The position numbers were made by a program, and so were the translations under genes. A stretch of DNA of 64,000 nt from Ailurus styani (taxonomy: Eukaryota; Chordata; Mammalia; Carnivora; Ailuridae), in contig LNAC01000347.1 in assembly GCA_002007465.1 (NCBI GenBank), positions 37,860-101,859 on the forward strand, read 5' to 3'. This document shows, piece by piece, positions 22,965-33,965 of this stretch. The notes beneath the pieces were generated by a model, which searched no databases, was not told where the DNA came from, and saw nothing but the letters and a program-made list of their open reading frames with translations. Position 1 is the stretch's first letter, and the number at the start of each line of letters is the position of its first letter.

Positions 22965-24335
22965 GTATTTCTTAATTCAACTGCAGATACTATAACAATG
23001 GAACATATTTCCCAAGATGTTAAATTCTTTCTCAAGAACAATATTGGATAACTTTCTAATATGCTTGGAAATGTGTGGTTGGAGGAGATTTCAGACCATT
23101 GATGAAAATTAAAAGAAGGAAAAGTGCTACCAGCATTTAAAAATAAAGAAAAGCAGGAGGAGGAAGATAAAAAGGAACGAAATAGTCAACTATTTAATGA
23201 GAACAATTCAACAATCACTTCTTAGGATGGATGTTGTAAAGAAAAAGGCAAGAGTTACAGGGTTGATGTTTTTTTTTTCACTGTACCCTACCTGGGTTTA
23301 CTCTTGATAGGTTGGTTATAAGGACTGGGATGGCTCCAGCACAGTGTCTAGAACCTGTGGCTGGCCAAGAATCTGATTCTGACACTAACTAAAATACTTT
23401 TCTTGAACCCTGGCATTGACTCCTAGGCATTCTTTTGATTTTGGAAAAACAAAAAAACAACCAAAAACACATTTAAGTTGGGGAGTCATTTCAGATCTAC
23501 TGCTTTCCTTAAAGCTTTATGCATGAATGTGATAGTTCTACAACCTACAATAATTCATACTGTGGTCATGGTAGTTTACACTGTAGGGTGTAAGATGAGC
23601 TGCAGGCCAGGCGAGGGGGGAATTCTCCCTAAATCATATATATATTCAGAACCCTAAGTCTCTGGCTGGAGGAAGAAAGAGAACATGACTTTATTACTTT
23701 AGGTTTAAGAAGAATCAATAGTCCTGGGACACTATCTGACAGAGGATTGGAAATCTAGAACATAAAACGGAAGCACCAGAGGGGTGATGGTGAATGTGAG
23801 GAGTAAGAATTCACTCATTCAAAACATATTTACTAGGCTCTTATTATATACCAGGTACTGTGCTAAATCTGTGGGATAAACAGTGAGCAAAATTCAACAT
23901 GTTTCCCTCCCAATGGAGTTTACAACCTAAAGCAGTGGTCTTTAAAGTGGAGGTACAAGCATCCCATGGATTGAGCCGGATGGTAATATGGTACAGTCAG
24001 AAAACAACATGCATAAAATATTAGAACTTTGTAGTTAGTTTTGCCTTAACATAAGAAAAAATATTTAATGAATGACTTGGACAGCTACATAAATCCATAA
24101 TTAAAAATAAACACAAATATCTTGGTAGTACAGGCTTAAAACCTTTTACTGATAAGTGAGCACAATAAAAACAATTGAGTGTACTGTAAAACTTGATATT
24201 TTTGGAATACCAAGTTAAATTTGAAACTTTCAAAATTGGGAAAGACAGAACACGGATAGGGTAAGAAAGAGTTGAACCAACTCTGGCCTTGGGTTGCTAG
24301 CAGAAGAGTGAAGAATTAATAAAATATCTTTGCCC
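22965..24335. other. Non-coding spacer with old repeat fragments
   Basis: 23815-23930 ('aaaacatatttactaggctc...taccaggtactgtgctaaat') is another piece of the ancient dispersed repeat. 23930-23965 ('agcagtggtctttaaagtgg') looks MER-like. Nothing coding is supported. Confidence 0.45.
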
Positions 24336-24339
24336 AGCT

Positions 24340-24680
24340 CTTCTATGCTTCTAGCACATGCTTTTCACACGGCCATTATCAGTAATCTTAGTTAATCGGT
24401 GTATCTCCAGTTCCATTGTAGCATTTACCACTGCATGGTGGTTGTTTCCTAACTGTATCCCTTTACAGGCAGAGGGGTTCCGTGAAATTTTTTATTCCTA
24501 ACACCTAGCATCGAATTTGACAAACTGAAGCCATTCAGTGTTTGCGGAGTTGAATGACAATTGACTATTAAAGGTCTCAATTATTTGTGTATTGTTAAAT
24601 AAACTAATTTGTATACAGTTTGTACACCTGTATTCTTACTGCAATGGCCCAGTGCCTGGAACACAACTGGTACATGATAA
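24340..24680 (+). repeat. Old L2 3' tail pieces
   Basis: Two consecutive diverged tails: 'gtagcatttaccactgcatg...aacacctagcatcgaatttg', then 'gcccagtgcctggaacacaa', matching the L2 'cccagcacctagcacagtgcctgg...' end. Confidence 0.5.
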
Positions 24681-24943
24681 ACACTACACTGTAATTATGT
24701 AAACGAATTTGCTTACATTAAATGGTTGACTATGCCGGGTCAATGGACATGGGTAGGAAGAGGGAGGAAGGAGAAAGGCTTAATTTCTGGGGCTTGATAT
24801 GAGGAAAGTGTGAACTACCAAGATGACAAAGTCCTGAAGTTATTCAGTGCTAATGAAAAACACGGAGGATCTGTTTGTGCCTTGAGCACAAAGCACTCTG
24901 CCTTAAGTGCTTACATTTGTCTAGCGGAAAAGGCGTCACTTAC

Positions 24944-25014
24944 TTCACCACCTTTCCTCCTTTTAAAAGCCTCTGGAATCATTTCTAGAGTAGAAATGAA
25001 GTTCGTAGTGACCT
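24944..25014 (-). other. Candidate 71-nt exon on the minus strand
   Basis: Minus-strand acceptor 'ttactttttctcag' and donor 'gtgaa|gtaagtg' enclose 71 nt with one open frame (reading '..EMIPEAFKRRKGGE'). The other two frames contain stops. It lies about 430 bp downstream, on the minus strand, of the CCAAT-rich promoter at 25.45 kb, where a second exon of a divergently transcribed gene could sit. Protein family not recognised. Chance or an alternative non-coding exon are both possible. Confidence 0.25.
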
Positions 25015-25449
25015 CTGAGAAAAAGTAAGAATCCCTAAGAAAAATCACAGTAAATCTACCAATTTTGAGTGCTTTTTGCTATTGCCTTATCTTGTTCAAC
25101 TGCAGACCTTCGCTCCTGTGGTCGCCGTAGATATTTAACCCTTTCAGCTAAAACCAAGGGGGACTGGATCCCTTCCGGACTCATAAAGGAGATGGCTCCG
25201 AGAGCGGGCTTGTCGTCCAAACGCAGCCACGCAACCTTGCCCTGCCTGGCTTGCACAGATTCAGAGTTCAGGGCATCAGGAACTTCACCGCTGCTATTGC
25301 GCAGGCTCTGCGTTCCACGCAGGCTTATTAGGAAGAAAGGGGGGGAAATTGCCCGGAGACACGTGAACCCGAGGGCACCAACCCCAGCCTCGGCTCCCCA
25401 CTGCATCGGATTCTGGAATTTACAATCACGAAAGTTCTATTGTTTCGCT

Positions 25450-25531
25450 ATTGGCTCCAGGGCCGCATGACATCATAGCGCTTGATTCAGCCTTCGCGCC
25501 GCGATTGGCTGGCCGCGCCATTGTGACGTCA
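25450..25531 (+). promoter_or_regulatory. TATA-less promoter: two inverted CCAAT boxes and a CRE
   Basis: Inverted CCAAT boxes at 25450-25456 ('attggct') and 25503-25510 ('gattggct'), an ATF/AP-1-like 'tgacatca' at 25468-25475, and a perfect palindromic CRE 'tgacgtca' at 25524-25531. NF-Y and CREB/ATF are the known binders of such sites. This spacing just upstream of a start is common in housekeeping genes. No TATA box. The CCAAT boxes read forwards on the minus strand, which is compatible with divergent transcription. Confidence 0.75.
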
Positions 25532-25559
25532 CGGTCAGCCCACGTTCTGATGGTAGATA

Positions 25560-25701
25560 CCCGGCGCCTTCCTCTTCCCATCGCGGCGGTTCCTCGCTCC
25601 CGGAGCCTCCCTCTCACATCCTCCTCGGCTCCGCTGGCCACGGGCGCTCCTGCCGCTGCCGCGCCGCTTCGCAAAGCCGCTGCGGCCCCTCGGACTACGA
25701 G
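25560..25701 (+). other. Probable non-coding first exon of a plus-strand gene
   Basis: The start is estimated from the distance to the CRE. The right end is a good donor 'tacgag|gtaagc' at 25701/25702. The exon is about 75% GC, and no ATG in good context stays open to the donor apart from 25549, which lies at or before the likely start. So it is most likely 5' UTR, with the start codon in a distant exon. The gene cannot be named from this leader. Confidence 0.55.
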
Positions 25702-25898
25702 GTAAGCCGTCGGCTCGCGGAAAGTTCGCCCGGGGCCGCCGCTCGGCCATGACACCCGTGCGGGCGCGCGGCCGGGACTCCCGCGAGGGCTGCGAGCCGC
25801 CGTTAGGACCGGACCCGGGGCAGAGGTACGGCCGCCGGCGAGGCCCCGCGCTCCGTCCGCGTGGCGGAGAAGCCCGGCGGCCCCGGCGGGCCCCAGCC

Positions 25899-26312
25899 NN
25901 NNNNNNNNNNNNNNNNNNNNNNNNNNNNNNNNNNNNNNNNNNNNNNNNNNNNNNNNNNNNNNNNNNNNNNNNNNNNNNNNNNNNNNNNNNNNNNNNNNNN
26001 NNNNNNNNNNNNNNNNNNNNNNNNNNNNNNNNNNNNNNNNNNNNNNNNNNNNNNNNNNNNNNNNNNNNNNNNNNNNNNNNNNNNNNNNNNNNNNNNNNNN
26101 NNNNNNNNNNNNNNNNNNNNNNNNNNNNNNNNNNNNNNNNNNNNNNNNNNNNNNNNNNNNNNNNNNNNNNNNNNNNNNNNNNNNNNNNNNNNNNNNNNNN
26201 NNNNNNNNNNNNNNNNNNNNNNNNNNNNNNNNNNNNNNNNNNNNNNNNNNNNNNNNNNNNNNNNNNNNNNNNNNNNNNNNNNNNNNNNNNNNNNNNNNNN
26301 NNNNNNNNNNNN
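25899..26312. other. Assembly gap (414 N) in CpG island 2
   Basis: Unresolved sequence between two very GC-rich flanks. Loss of GC-rich reads is the usual cause. It could hide an alternative first exon. Confidence 0.98.
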
Positions 26313-26870
26313 AGAAGCTGTGCCGGCTCGCGGGTCGGCTCGGCCCCGAGAGCTAGGGCGCGCCCTCGCTCGCCCCGCGCGGAGCCGGCGGTGAGGGGAC
26401 CCTCCGGCCTCTCCTTTTCCCCCTTCCTCTCCCCGCCTCTGCCTCCCGGAGGGAAGCCCGCTAGCTCAGGGCCACTCGGGTTTTATTAAAACCAGAGAAC
26501 TGCAGCCCGGCAGTACTCGGGGAGGGGTGAGGCCGGCGGAGAAGCGGAGGAGGGGGCGGGGATTCGAGGGCGATCTGGGCGGCCCTTTGGGGAGTCCCGG
26601 CGCGGGAGCGGCGGCCGGGGAAGGAGGCGCGCGGCGCGGGAGCGGCTCCGCTCGGGACCGCCGTAGCCCTGGGGTGGTGGCAGCTGCGACTCGTAAGGCA
26701 AAGGGCCTTTTTCCAGTTTCCACGCTTGTAAGACTCGCTCCTCTCTGCCGCTTCTGCCCGCCCGCGTCTGGGTGGTGGTGGTGGGGAAGGCTGGGAGTCG
26801 TGCCTGGAGCAAGAGTTGTTCTTTTAAACTGTCTCTTGCAACCGTTCCGTGCCCTTGCACTCTAAGGGTG

Positions 26871-27878
26871 GTGGTTTCCCCGTCTCACGACTATAGCCAA
26901 GCTCATCTCCTGGTTTCTTGATTGCAGATTTGGAGAATGCATTAGGGCAACTTTGGTGCTCCAGGAATACGACTCTTCTGTACGTGAGGGTCTCGTATGG
27001 AAGAAGCTGGTGCCTGACTTATTAGCTGGGCTGGGGAGCTGAGAGGTGCCGGCGGTGGGGGGGGGGGTGGCGGCGAGAGAGAAGGCTTAATTCTCTAATA
27101 ACGAACCGGTGGCAGGAAGTGGTTTTTAGGGTTGTACGGAAGAGCTAATGTTGCTTGTTATATTTGGTAACTTGTTCCTCTGACTTGCTTGGTAGATAAC
27201 CTGTTGGTTTGCGCTTGTTTTACTTGCACATCTCAGCCAACAGCATTTGGTGCAGAATCTGCAGATACCTACATAGCCGGTTTTGCATTCTATGGCTGTG
27301 GACGTACACTTTAACTTTACATTTTCGGTTAGGACACGAGTGAATCACTTTTGTAGTCAACTCAGATGCTGCCTAGGATTCTCCTGGAAAGCTCCGCACT
27401 CGAAGGAAAAATGTACCTCATGTCCCTTTTAGGTTCTTACCCCAGATTATAAATTCTCATTACCAGGAGCTTTTCTTGTACTGTTTCTCTTTTTGCATTT
27501 TCTTTTCCATTTCTAACTGAAGACAAAAAGAAAATGTTATTGATAGCTACATATGGCTAATTTCACAGAATATGGAACTTTGCTGAAAAGTTGAAAGTAG
27601 AAAGCATATTAAAGTTTGTCAGATTTTTCAAGTAAAGTGCCTTATGACTTCAAACACTGTCCTCATTCCCTTGACTCAATTTTCTTATGTATAAACGGGT
27701 GTTTGCTGTTGCTGAATTTTTACAGATTTCAGGAGCTACTAATGAAAGCCCGGCTTGGGGTCCACCAAATAGTGGTTTAATAAATGCTTCCTTATTTTTC
27801 TTTCTGGAAAAGTGAGATTTAGAGGATGTGGCCAAGAATAAATCTCGGGAATCTCAAGTAACTGGAAGAATATTCAAA
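26871..27878. other. Start of a probable long intron
   Basis: CpG density falls off. There is a G-run near 27057-27067. A short L2/MIR-like tail 'tagtggtttaataaatgctt' sits near 27770. No exon supported. Confidence 0.4.
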
Positions 27879-27938
27879 ATGTTAGGTTTTCACAGATGCA
27901 AATTCCAGTATCCCTATGAAGTCACTTTTGAAAATGAG
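27879..27938 (+). other. Candidate first coding exon segment, 20 codons
   Basis: An ATG at 27879 with A at -3 opens exactly 20 codons (MLGFHRCKFQ...VTFENE) and ends in 'aatgag|gtacgt', a fair donor, in phase 0. Possible acceptors upstream are 'atttttacag' near 27726 and 'ctttctggaaaag' near 27811. If real it would be the start of the gene driven by the 25.5-kb promoter. The protein is not recognised, and a 20-codon open frame alone is weak evidence. Confidence 0.25.
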
Positions 27939-28394
27939 GTACGTTATCTCACTGCCTGGAACTAGCAGAGCCTCATTTTTCCACCCGCCCTCTTAGAGAC
28001 CTTGAAGTGTGTCCAAGGATCTTTTTTTTTTTATGATCTTTTGTTCTTAGCATAATATTGATTGTCCTGCTGCTGCTAGAGGTTAGTCTCAATCCTTGGG
28101 TGTTTTATTTCCAACATCAATTATACAAATCAAGGCAAAACTGTTTACCTTCCTTCCAGGTAACTTTGATGCCCAAGTAGATAGCAGAGAGTGTGAGTGG
28201 TAGTTTTACTTCTTTTTCACTTGGCCACATCCTTCTTCCCTAGGACATTTTGATGTTGAATTCCTCTTCTGTGCTGCCAACTCTTCTGTTACTGATGGGA
28301 TGATCTTTCCATTAGTTACCCATAAATACGTCTTCTCTTTTGAGGGGGCATTCAGTTTCAGGTATTGATGGGAGCCCCTTCTGATTGATAGTTG

Positions 28395-28520
28395 CTTGCC
28401 ACATAGTTCTTATAACATCCTTTTGAGAAGTGCTATCCCTACCTCTTTTTTGGAACGAATTGAGACCTAAGGCCTAGAGATGCCAATTGACTTTTACAAA
28501 TTCACATGGCCTTGTCTCCA
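28395..28520 (-). repeat. MIR
   Basis: 'ttcttataacatccttttga' and 'cctaaggcctagagatgcca' in the order of the antisense MIR core. Confidence 0.5.
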
Positions 28521-28529
28521 GGATCATAC

Positions 28530-29640
28530 CCACTCCTTCCGTCCTTGTACTGCTAGGATTTGTTCAGTCAGCTCTGTTCCATCTGTGTAACTGTATTACA
28601 CTGTAACTTAAATATCTAGCCTAATCAGCCTAAGATTGACAGTTTGTCATCTTTCAGATCTACCTAAAATCTATTCCCTTCCTTTTTTTTCTAGATGCCT
28701 TTTTAATTCATTGACTTGTCAGTTATGTGTAGTTTGTGTGTGTTGGGAGAGGTTATATACAAAGTTGAATGACACAGTTCTGACTCCAGAGGTCTTCCTG
28801 AATTAGTTTACATGTTAATCCTTTCATACCCATACTGAATCTATGCCTTGCACTAAAAAGGGGTCAAACACAGATTTCTGGAGGACTTGTATAACTATGT
28901 CTGGGAAAGCTTTATGTGGCAGAGCTATGTATGTTAGACAGATCGGAGCTTACCACTGGAAGATTGGTTAGGATGCCTTCAGTACATACAGGAAATAGAA
29001 GACCTGACTCAAATGGGTTTAAATGACCACCTGACCTGAAAAATTCTGAGGGCAAAACTTTCTATCAGTGTCTCTGCAGTCCTTTCAGATGATGGTTATG
29101 TCCAGAGGCTGATTCTGCAATATGACTGCCAGCAACAATCTGGACGCCATTAACATATTCTCATGTAGGACCTTCACTTCCCACCACCTTCCAAAGAGGG
29201 TCCTTGGCTTTGAGGGGATTAACTAAAGCTTGGTTGCTTGAAGTAATAACTAGAACAATGGAAATCTGATAACCTAGGGGGCCCAACCCAGAACTGAGGA
29301 AGTGGATTTAAATCTCACCTCAGTTGCTAGGCTGCTACCAGACCTTCAGTGAGGGCCAGCTTGGACGTAAGGGAAGTCAGCCACATTGTGAACTGTAAGG
29401 GCCTCCAAGGATGTCAGTACTAAAGAGATGATTGGATTAAAGGAGGTAGAATTGAGTCAACATTTGAATGTAGCCTTAAATTTCATAAAGGAATCTTATT
29501 GATTTGAAGAGATGGGACAGGTATTCCAGGAGAGGAGGAGTTTGGAGAGCAAACATCTGTGGAATCATTGGACAAAAATCAAGTAGCTCAGTTGGGTGAA
29601 GCTGATACTGCAGAAGTGGAAGAAAAGGTTAGAAAGGCAA
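28530..29640. other. Intron-like unique sequence
   Basis: A T-run followed by 'ctag' at 28683-28694 makes a weak acceptor with no donor. No gene or repeat identified. Confidence 0.4.
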
Positions 29641-29649
29641 GTTGTTGAT

Positions 29650-29815
29650 GATGATAATGGCTATTTATTACTGAGCTCTTACTACGTGTCAAACCCTGCA
29701 GTGAATGCTTTATATGGATTTATTCCAGTTGCTATTAATTGGTACTGTGACCCTTCCCACTTTACAGATGAAGAATTGGAGGCTTAGCGAAATTTAGACA
29801 CTTGGCCAGGGTCAC
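29650..29815 (-). repeat. MIR
   Basis: 'actgagctcttactacgtgt', 'cccactttacagatgaagaa' and 'cttggccagggtcacaaaac' follow the antisense MIR consensus. Confidence 0.8.
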
Positions 29816-30270
29816 AAAACATTCCAGCCCAGGTCATCTTGAGCCCCTTGCCTGCCCCCTCTCCTGAGGTTACAGAGTAGCACTGAAGCTTTTGAACTAG
29901 GGGTACGTTATGAATGCGGTGCTCCAGAGGCTAGGACTGTGGAGATGGGTTGGGAGGCTGTTAGAGGTGGCCAGGGCAGTGAGAAAACCCCACGTGGAAC
30001 TACAGCCATGAGCACAGGCTAGAGAGCTAATTAATTGTATGAGATTATTTCTAGGATAAGATCTATGACACCTGGAGACCAGTGGATTTGAGGGCGGACA
30101 AGAGGAAGAGCACTCATAAGACTGAGTGGTTGAAGAAACATGGTGTTAAAGAGGAAGAAAAAGGAAGCTTTACAATCAAGTGGAATATCCAGATGGCCCA
30201 GATACATATCTGGACAAGCTGCTTCACGCGCGTGTGCACACACACACCCATATCTGTTGGCCACTTTTTT

Positions 30271-30480
30271 TTTAAAGATTTTATTTTTACTTATTTGACA
30301 GAGAGAGAGAGATCACAAGTGGGCAGAGAGGCAGGCAGAGAGAGAGAGGGGGAAGCAGGCTCCCTGCTGAGCAGAGAGCTGAGCAGAGAGCCCGACGACT
30401 CGGGACTTGATCCCATGACCCTGAGATCATGACCTGAGCTGAAGGCAGAGGCTTAACCCAACTGAGCCACCCAGGCGCCC
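30271..30480 (-). mobile_element. Young SINEC with an internal duplication
   Basis: Reverse copy with the exact flanking duplication 'tgttggccacttttt' (from 30255 and from 30481). Inside, 'gagctgagcagaga' repeats the preceding 'gctgagcagaga', a short tandem duplication not present in the other copies here. Confidence 0.97.
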
Positions 30481-30654
30481 TGTTGGCCACTTTTTGTCAC
30501 CCTTCTACAATTGCTTGTTTCCACATTTCATCCATTTTCAGAGTTTTTCATGTTTCAACGTACTTGTTAGAGATGCAACTTATAATCTGTGGCCTCTTAA
30601 AATCATTGCAGGCACTTCACATTTAATATTACTGAAATCAGAATGCTTCCCAAC

Positions 30655-30745
30655 TTTTAATGAAGTATCATTGGTGAGAGTAAGAAAATCCAGTACTGGT
30701 AAAGTTCATGCAGCTGGTTGCTGGCAGAGCCAGGAGTAAGAACCA
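30655..30745 (-). repeat. MIR fragment
   Basis: 'tcatgcagctggttgctggc' followed by 'agagccaggagtaagaacca' corresponds to the antisense MIR '..cagctagtaagtggcagagctgggattcgaaccca' block. Confidence 0.6.
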
Positions 30746-30749
30746 GGGC

Positions 30750-32270
30750 TTCTGGGCGCCATCCATCAGCTGATTTACCTCAGCTAGTGTAGTAGATACA
30801 AAAATCAGTGATGCCTCGTGATATAGGATTATAGTAAAGCATATGCATAGTTCTTTATTACAACTGAAGTAATTTGAGAAGATGGGAAGGCATAGTTGGG
30901 GGGCTTAACCCTTGTATAGAACCTGGCTGCTATGACTTCCTATCCTAACTTGCCACCAACCAAGAGAAAATCACCTCTGGGTACTGGTCTCTTTTTCTTT
31001 AAAAGATTAAGGTGAATTCCAAGAACTAAAATTTTTTATTTTTACTTTTGTCAAGAGCAAATCCCTTGTTTCTGTTTGACTAGGGATAGAGCGTGGAAGT
31101 TGAAATCATTTAAGTCTTAGAAAGGCAATGTCAAAATCAGTGATGGAAGTTACAGTTTTCTCTTTGAGGTTCAGCTTAACTGCTGGACATGTTCTGGCCT
31201 AGCAAAGTGAATTGTTTGGAAAGTAACCTGACTTAATTTTGAGTATTTGTAATACACCCCCCCACACACTCACCCACACATATCCCCCATCCCTCTTTGA
31301 ACCTATAAATGTTATCATTAGCAAACTGTTTGGTTCCCACTGGGCTCCTGTTGGTATATTTCCTCAGTGGGAACTTTTTTTTTTTTTTGACTCATGTGTA
31401 TTTCCTTTTAGATTTGTGTGGTCCCTGTATATAAAGTATTAGTATTTGGTGAGTATTCAGAAAGACTAAGTTCCCGCCCTTCCCCCTCCCCAGCCCCATT
31501 CCATTTGTGTTTGAAGTACAGTGATGTGTAACCTTCTTTCTTAAATTAGATTTTGTACTTTTGTTTGATGTCTTTGCTGACAGGGATTTAGGAAATCATT
31601 TCTTTTTAAAAAAATGTTTTTAGTGCTGATACTGTCATGCTTTCTCTCATTAGGAGAATAACCCATTTTCTTGAAACACCTGCAATTTCTAAGTATAATC
31701 CTACTACGTTAGCACCCTCTTGCTAGCACATACTGGTTACAGTTTCCATCTCTGTGAAGTTCTACCTTTGCCCTTTCCTGTCCCCACTGTCAACAGTTTC
31801 ACCCTATCAGAACAATCTTTATAAGCCCACACTAAAAAGAACTAATTAAAGCCATGCTGGAGTTTTGACCATTCAGGTCTTTATTGTACCTGTTATGCTG
31901 AACTCCAGAGTACCTGTTCTCCTATTGTCTTGGCATAGCAAATGCTGCTAGAGAGTAATTGTTACGAATTTCTCTTTCCCCAAAGAACAGTTCTTGTGAT
32001 GCCAAATTCAATAATTATTCATTTACCTCTGGGAGTTTGGCAGTGTGGTGTATGTCTCTAGGGGGTAGTGTTCAGGGTACTTGTGCTTCAGTTTTTGGCA
32101 GAAGAAATAAGTTAATATTTACAGAAGTTGTTACCTCCATCTGCTATATTTGTGAGCTATTATGTACCTCTGTGAAAATTTGAGTTTTATTTCTTACAGA
32201 ACTTCTAAATATTTACTGTGGATCTGAGGTACATTTATAAGAGCATCTAGTATGCTTTTTTAGAGTAAGC
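30750..32270. other. Intron-like sequence
   Basis: A C-rich run at about 31255-31265 and a T-run at 31377-31389. Two short splice-bounded islands (31402-31449 and near 32180-32228) are too small and poor to call exons. Confidence 0.4.
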
Positions 32271-32274
32271 AAAG

Positions 32275-32400
32275 TTGTGGGAAGTGGATTAAAGCAGCTG
32301 CCTTTCAGGTGAGGAGCCACACGTCTGGATGGGCTTCCAGCTCTGCCACTTATGACTGGATAGAACTGGGAGGTGGTAACACCTTTGCCTACTTTGGAAG
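32275..32400 (+). repeat. MIR
   Basis: 'gggcttccagctctgccact', 'tatgactgg' and 'ggtggtaacacctttgccta' in plus-strand MIR order. Confidence 0.6.
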
Positions 32401-32489
32401 GGTGTTCAAACCATCAGTATTAAACATGAAAGTTAAGTAGGGGACTGAATTTGATGATCATGGTAAAAAGATCTCTCTTATATAGGATG

Positions 32490-32600
32490 TCCATTGAAGC
32501 ATTGTTTATAATAACAAAAGATTGCAGGATACAATAGAGCAAATGTCCTTCAGAAGAATAAATTACAGCTGGGCAATAAGCAGCAGCTTTGCTGCTTATG
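32490..32600 (+). repeat. Old L1 fragment
   Basis: 'attgaagcattgtttataat' followed by 'aacaaaagattgcagg' is the common L1 3' block ('gcagcattattcataatagcaaaagattgga'). Confidence 0.65.
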
Positions 32601-32659
32601 AAAAGAATGAGCCTAATCTGTGGGTGCTGAATATAGCTGTTCAATAGCACATCCTAGAA

Positions 32660-32860
32660 GCTTTCCTAAAGTGCTCTACCTATATTAATTTATTTTGGCC
32701 TCAGAACCCCACAAGAACCCCAGTTTTACAGATGTGGAAACTAAGTCACAGAAAGGTGAAGTGACTTGTGCAAGGCTCCAGAGCCAGTAGCTGGCAGAGC
32801 CAGGTTTCAGACCCAGGCAGTCTGGCTCTAGTCAGCTCTCAGCCACCCTGCTACTCTGTA
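32660..32860 (-). repeat. MIR
   Basis: Long antisense MIR: 'cagttttacagatgtggaaa', 'cagaaaggtgaagtgacttg', 'gctggcagagccaggtttca' and 'cccaggcagtctggctctag'. Confidence 0.88.
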
Positions 32861-33080
32861 AGCCTGAGAGACTAGGAGCCATCTTTGCATTTGCAGCTCT
32901 AGACACAGAACTGGAGGAAACAAAGTTGTTTCTTATTCACCATCACATTCTGAGAGGTTGACGGTATAACCAACATAGAACTTTTGACAATAACTAAACA
33001 AAGGTTTAGACAAAGCTAATAGAATAACATTTATGATCAGTTCTTGAAAGGGTAACCTTTTGTTTCTTCTCGAGTCCTTT

Positions 33081-33120
33081 TTTCACAATTCTGCACAGAA
33101 TTTCACAATTCTGCACAATT
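33081..33120. repeat. Two-unit 20-bp tandem repeat
   Basis: 'tttcacaattctgcacagaa' is followed directly by a second unit whose last three bases differ. Confidence 0.85.
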
Positions 33121-33731
33121 CTCTCTTTGGTGTAGTCAGAAGCACAGACACAGAAGAGCTCTAGAATCATTGGTGTAAAAAATCCGTGCTCAGAAGCTCA
33201 GTTGCCAGTAGGCTGGGCAGGTGTGACTGGCCATGGGCATCCAGCATCAGTTTCCTTACCTGGCCTCAGCTGCAGCTGGTTTGATTTACAAGGTGTGTAA
33301 GACCTGAGAGGCTTGGGCTGGGAGGGAAGGGCACCCAAATCCTCTAGGGAGCCTCTGTCTCCAGCTTGTCTGATTTCCCTTGGACAGAGGTGTAAGTCAT
33401 GCGGATTTTGAAAACATCTACTAGGTCATTCTGACACAGGCCCCGTTAAGGGCCACCTGTTCAGGCTCAAGATAGACACGTTTATCACCACCCTTAGTTC
33501 TCTTGGGATTATTAGACTCTCTTAGAAATTTTTCATTTTCTTTCTGGCTGTGGGTCAGTAGATCTAACAACATGATGGTTATGTTCCTTAAATAAGAGAA
33601 TCACAAAATTCAGAGTGGCCTACTTATTAACATGGACTGTGACCAGGTGGTAACTGTTGGCTTTGGACACACTGTAGAAGAGATGAATAAATGATTATCA
33701 GATTGTGTTTGCTTTTAAAAATGCCACATGG

Positions 33732-33938
33732 GGGCGCCTGGGTGGCTCAGTGGGTTAAAGCCTCTGGCTTTGGCTCAGGTCATGATCTCAGCGTCCTGGG
33801 ATCAAGGCCCCATCAGGCTCCGTGCTCAGTGGGGAGTCTGCTTCTTCCTCTCTCTCTGCCTGCCTCTCTGCCTACTTGTGATCTCTCTATGTCAAATAAA
33901 AATAAATAAATAAATAAAATTCTAAAAAATAAAAAAAA
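33732..33938 (+). mobile_element. Young SINEC
   Basis: Head 'gggcgcctgggtggctcagt' with 'gggttaaagcctctggcttt'. The tail contains (aaat)n. Exact flanking duplication 'ttaaaaatgccacatgg' (ending at 33731 and 33955), 17 bp. Confidence 0.97.
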
Positions 33939-33965
33939 TTAAAAATGCCACATGGTAGCAAACTT

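Larger units (their letters stand above)
25100..26870. promoter_or_regulatory. CpG island 2
   Basis: CpG-dense sequence from about 25100, strongest at 25480-26700, interrupted by a 414-base gap. It contains the promoter and first exon listed separately, plus many GC boxes and G-rich stretches downstream (26530-26640). The long open frames across it span N bases or follow the GC bias and are not evidence of a protein. Confidence 0.9.

Noticed and set aside
25749..26489. A 246-codon open frame in CpG island 2
   Set aside because: Most of it lies in the 414-N gap. The visible ends are GC-biased, and the first exon's donor at 25702 precedes it.
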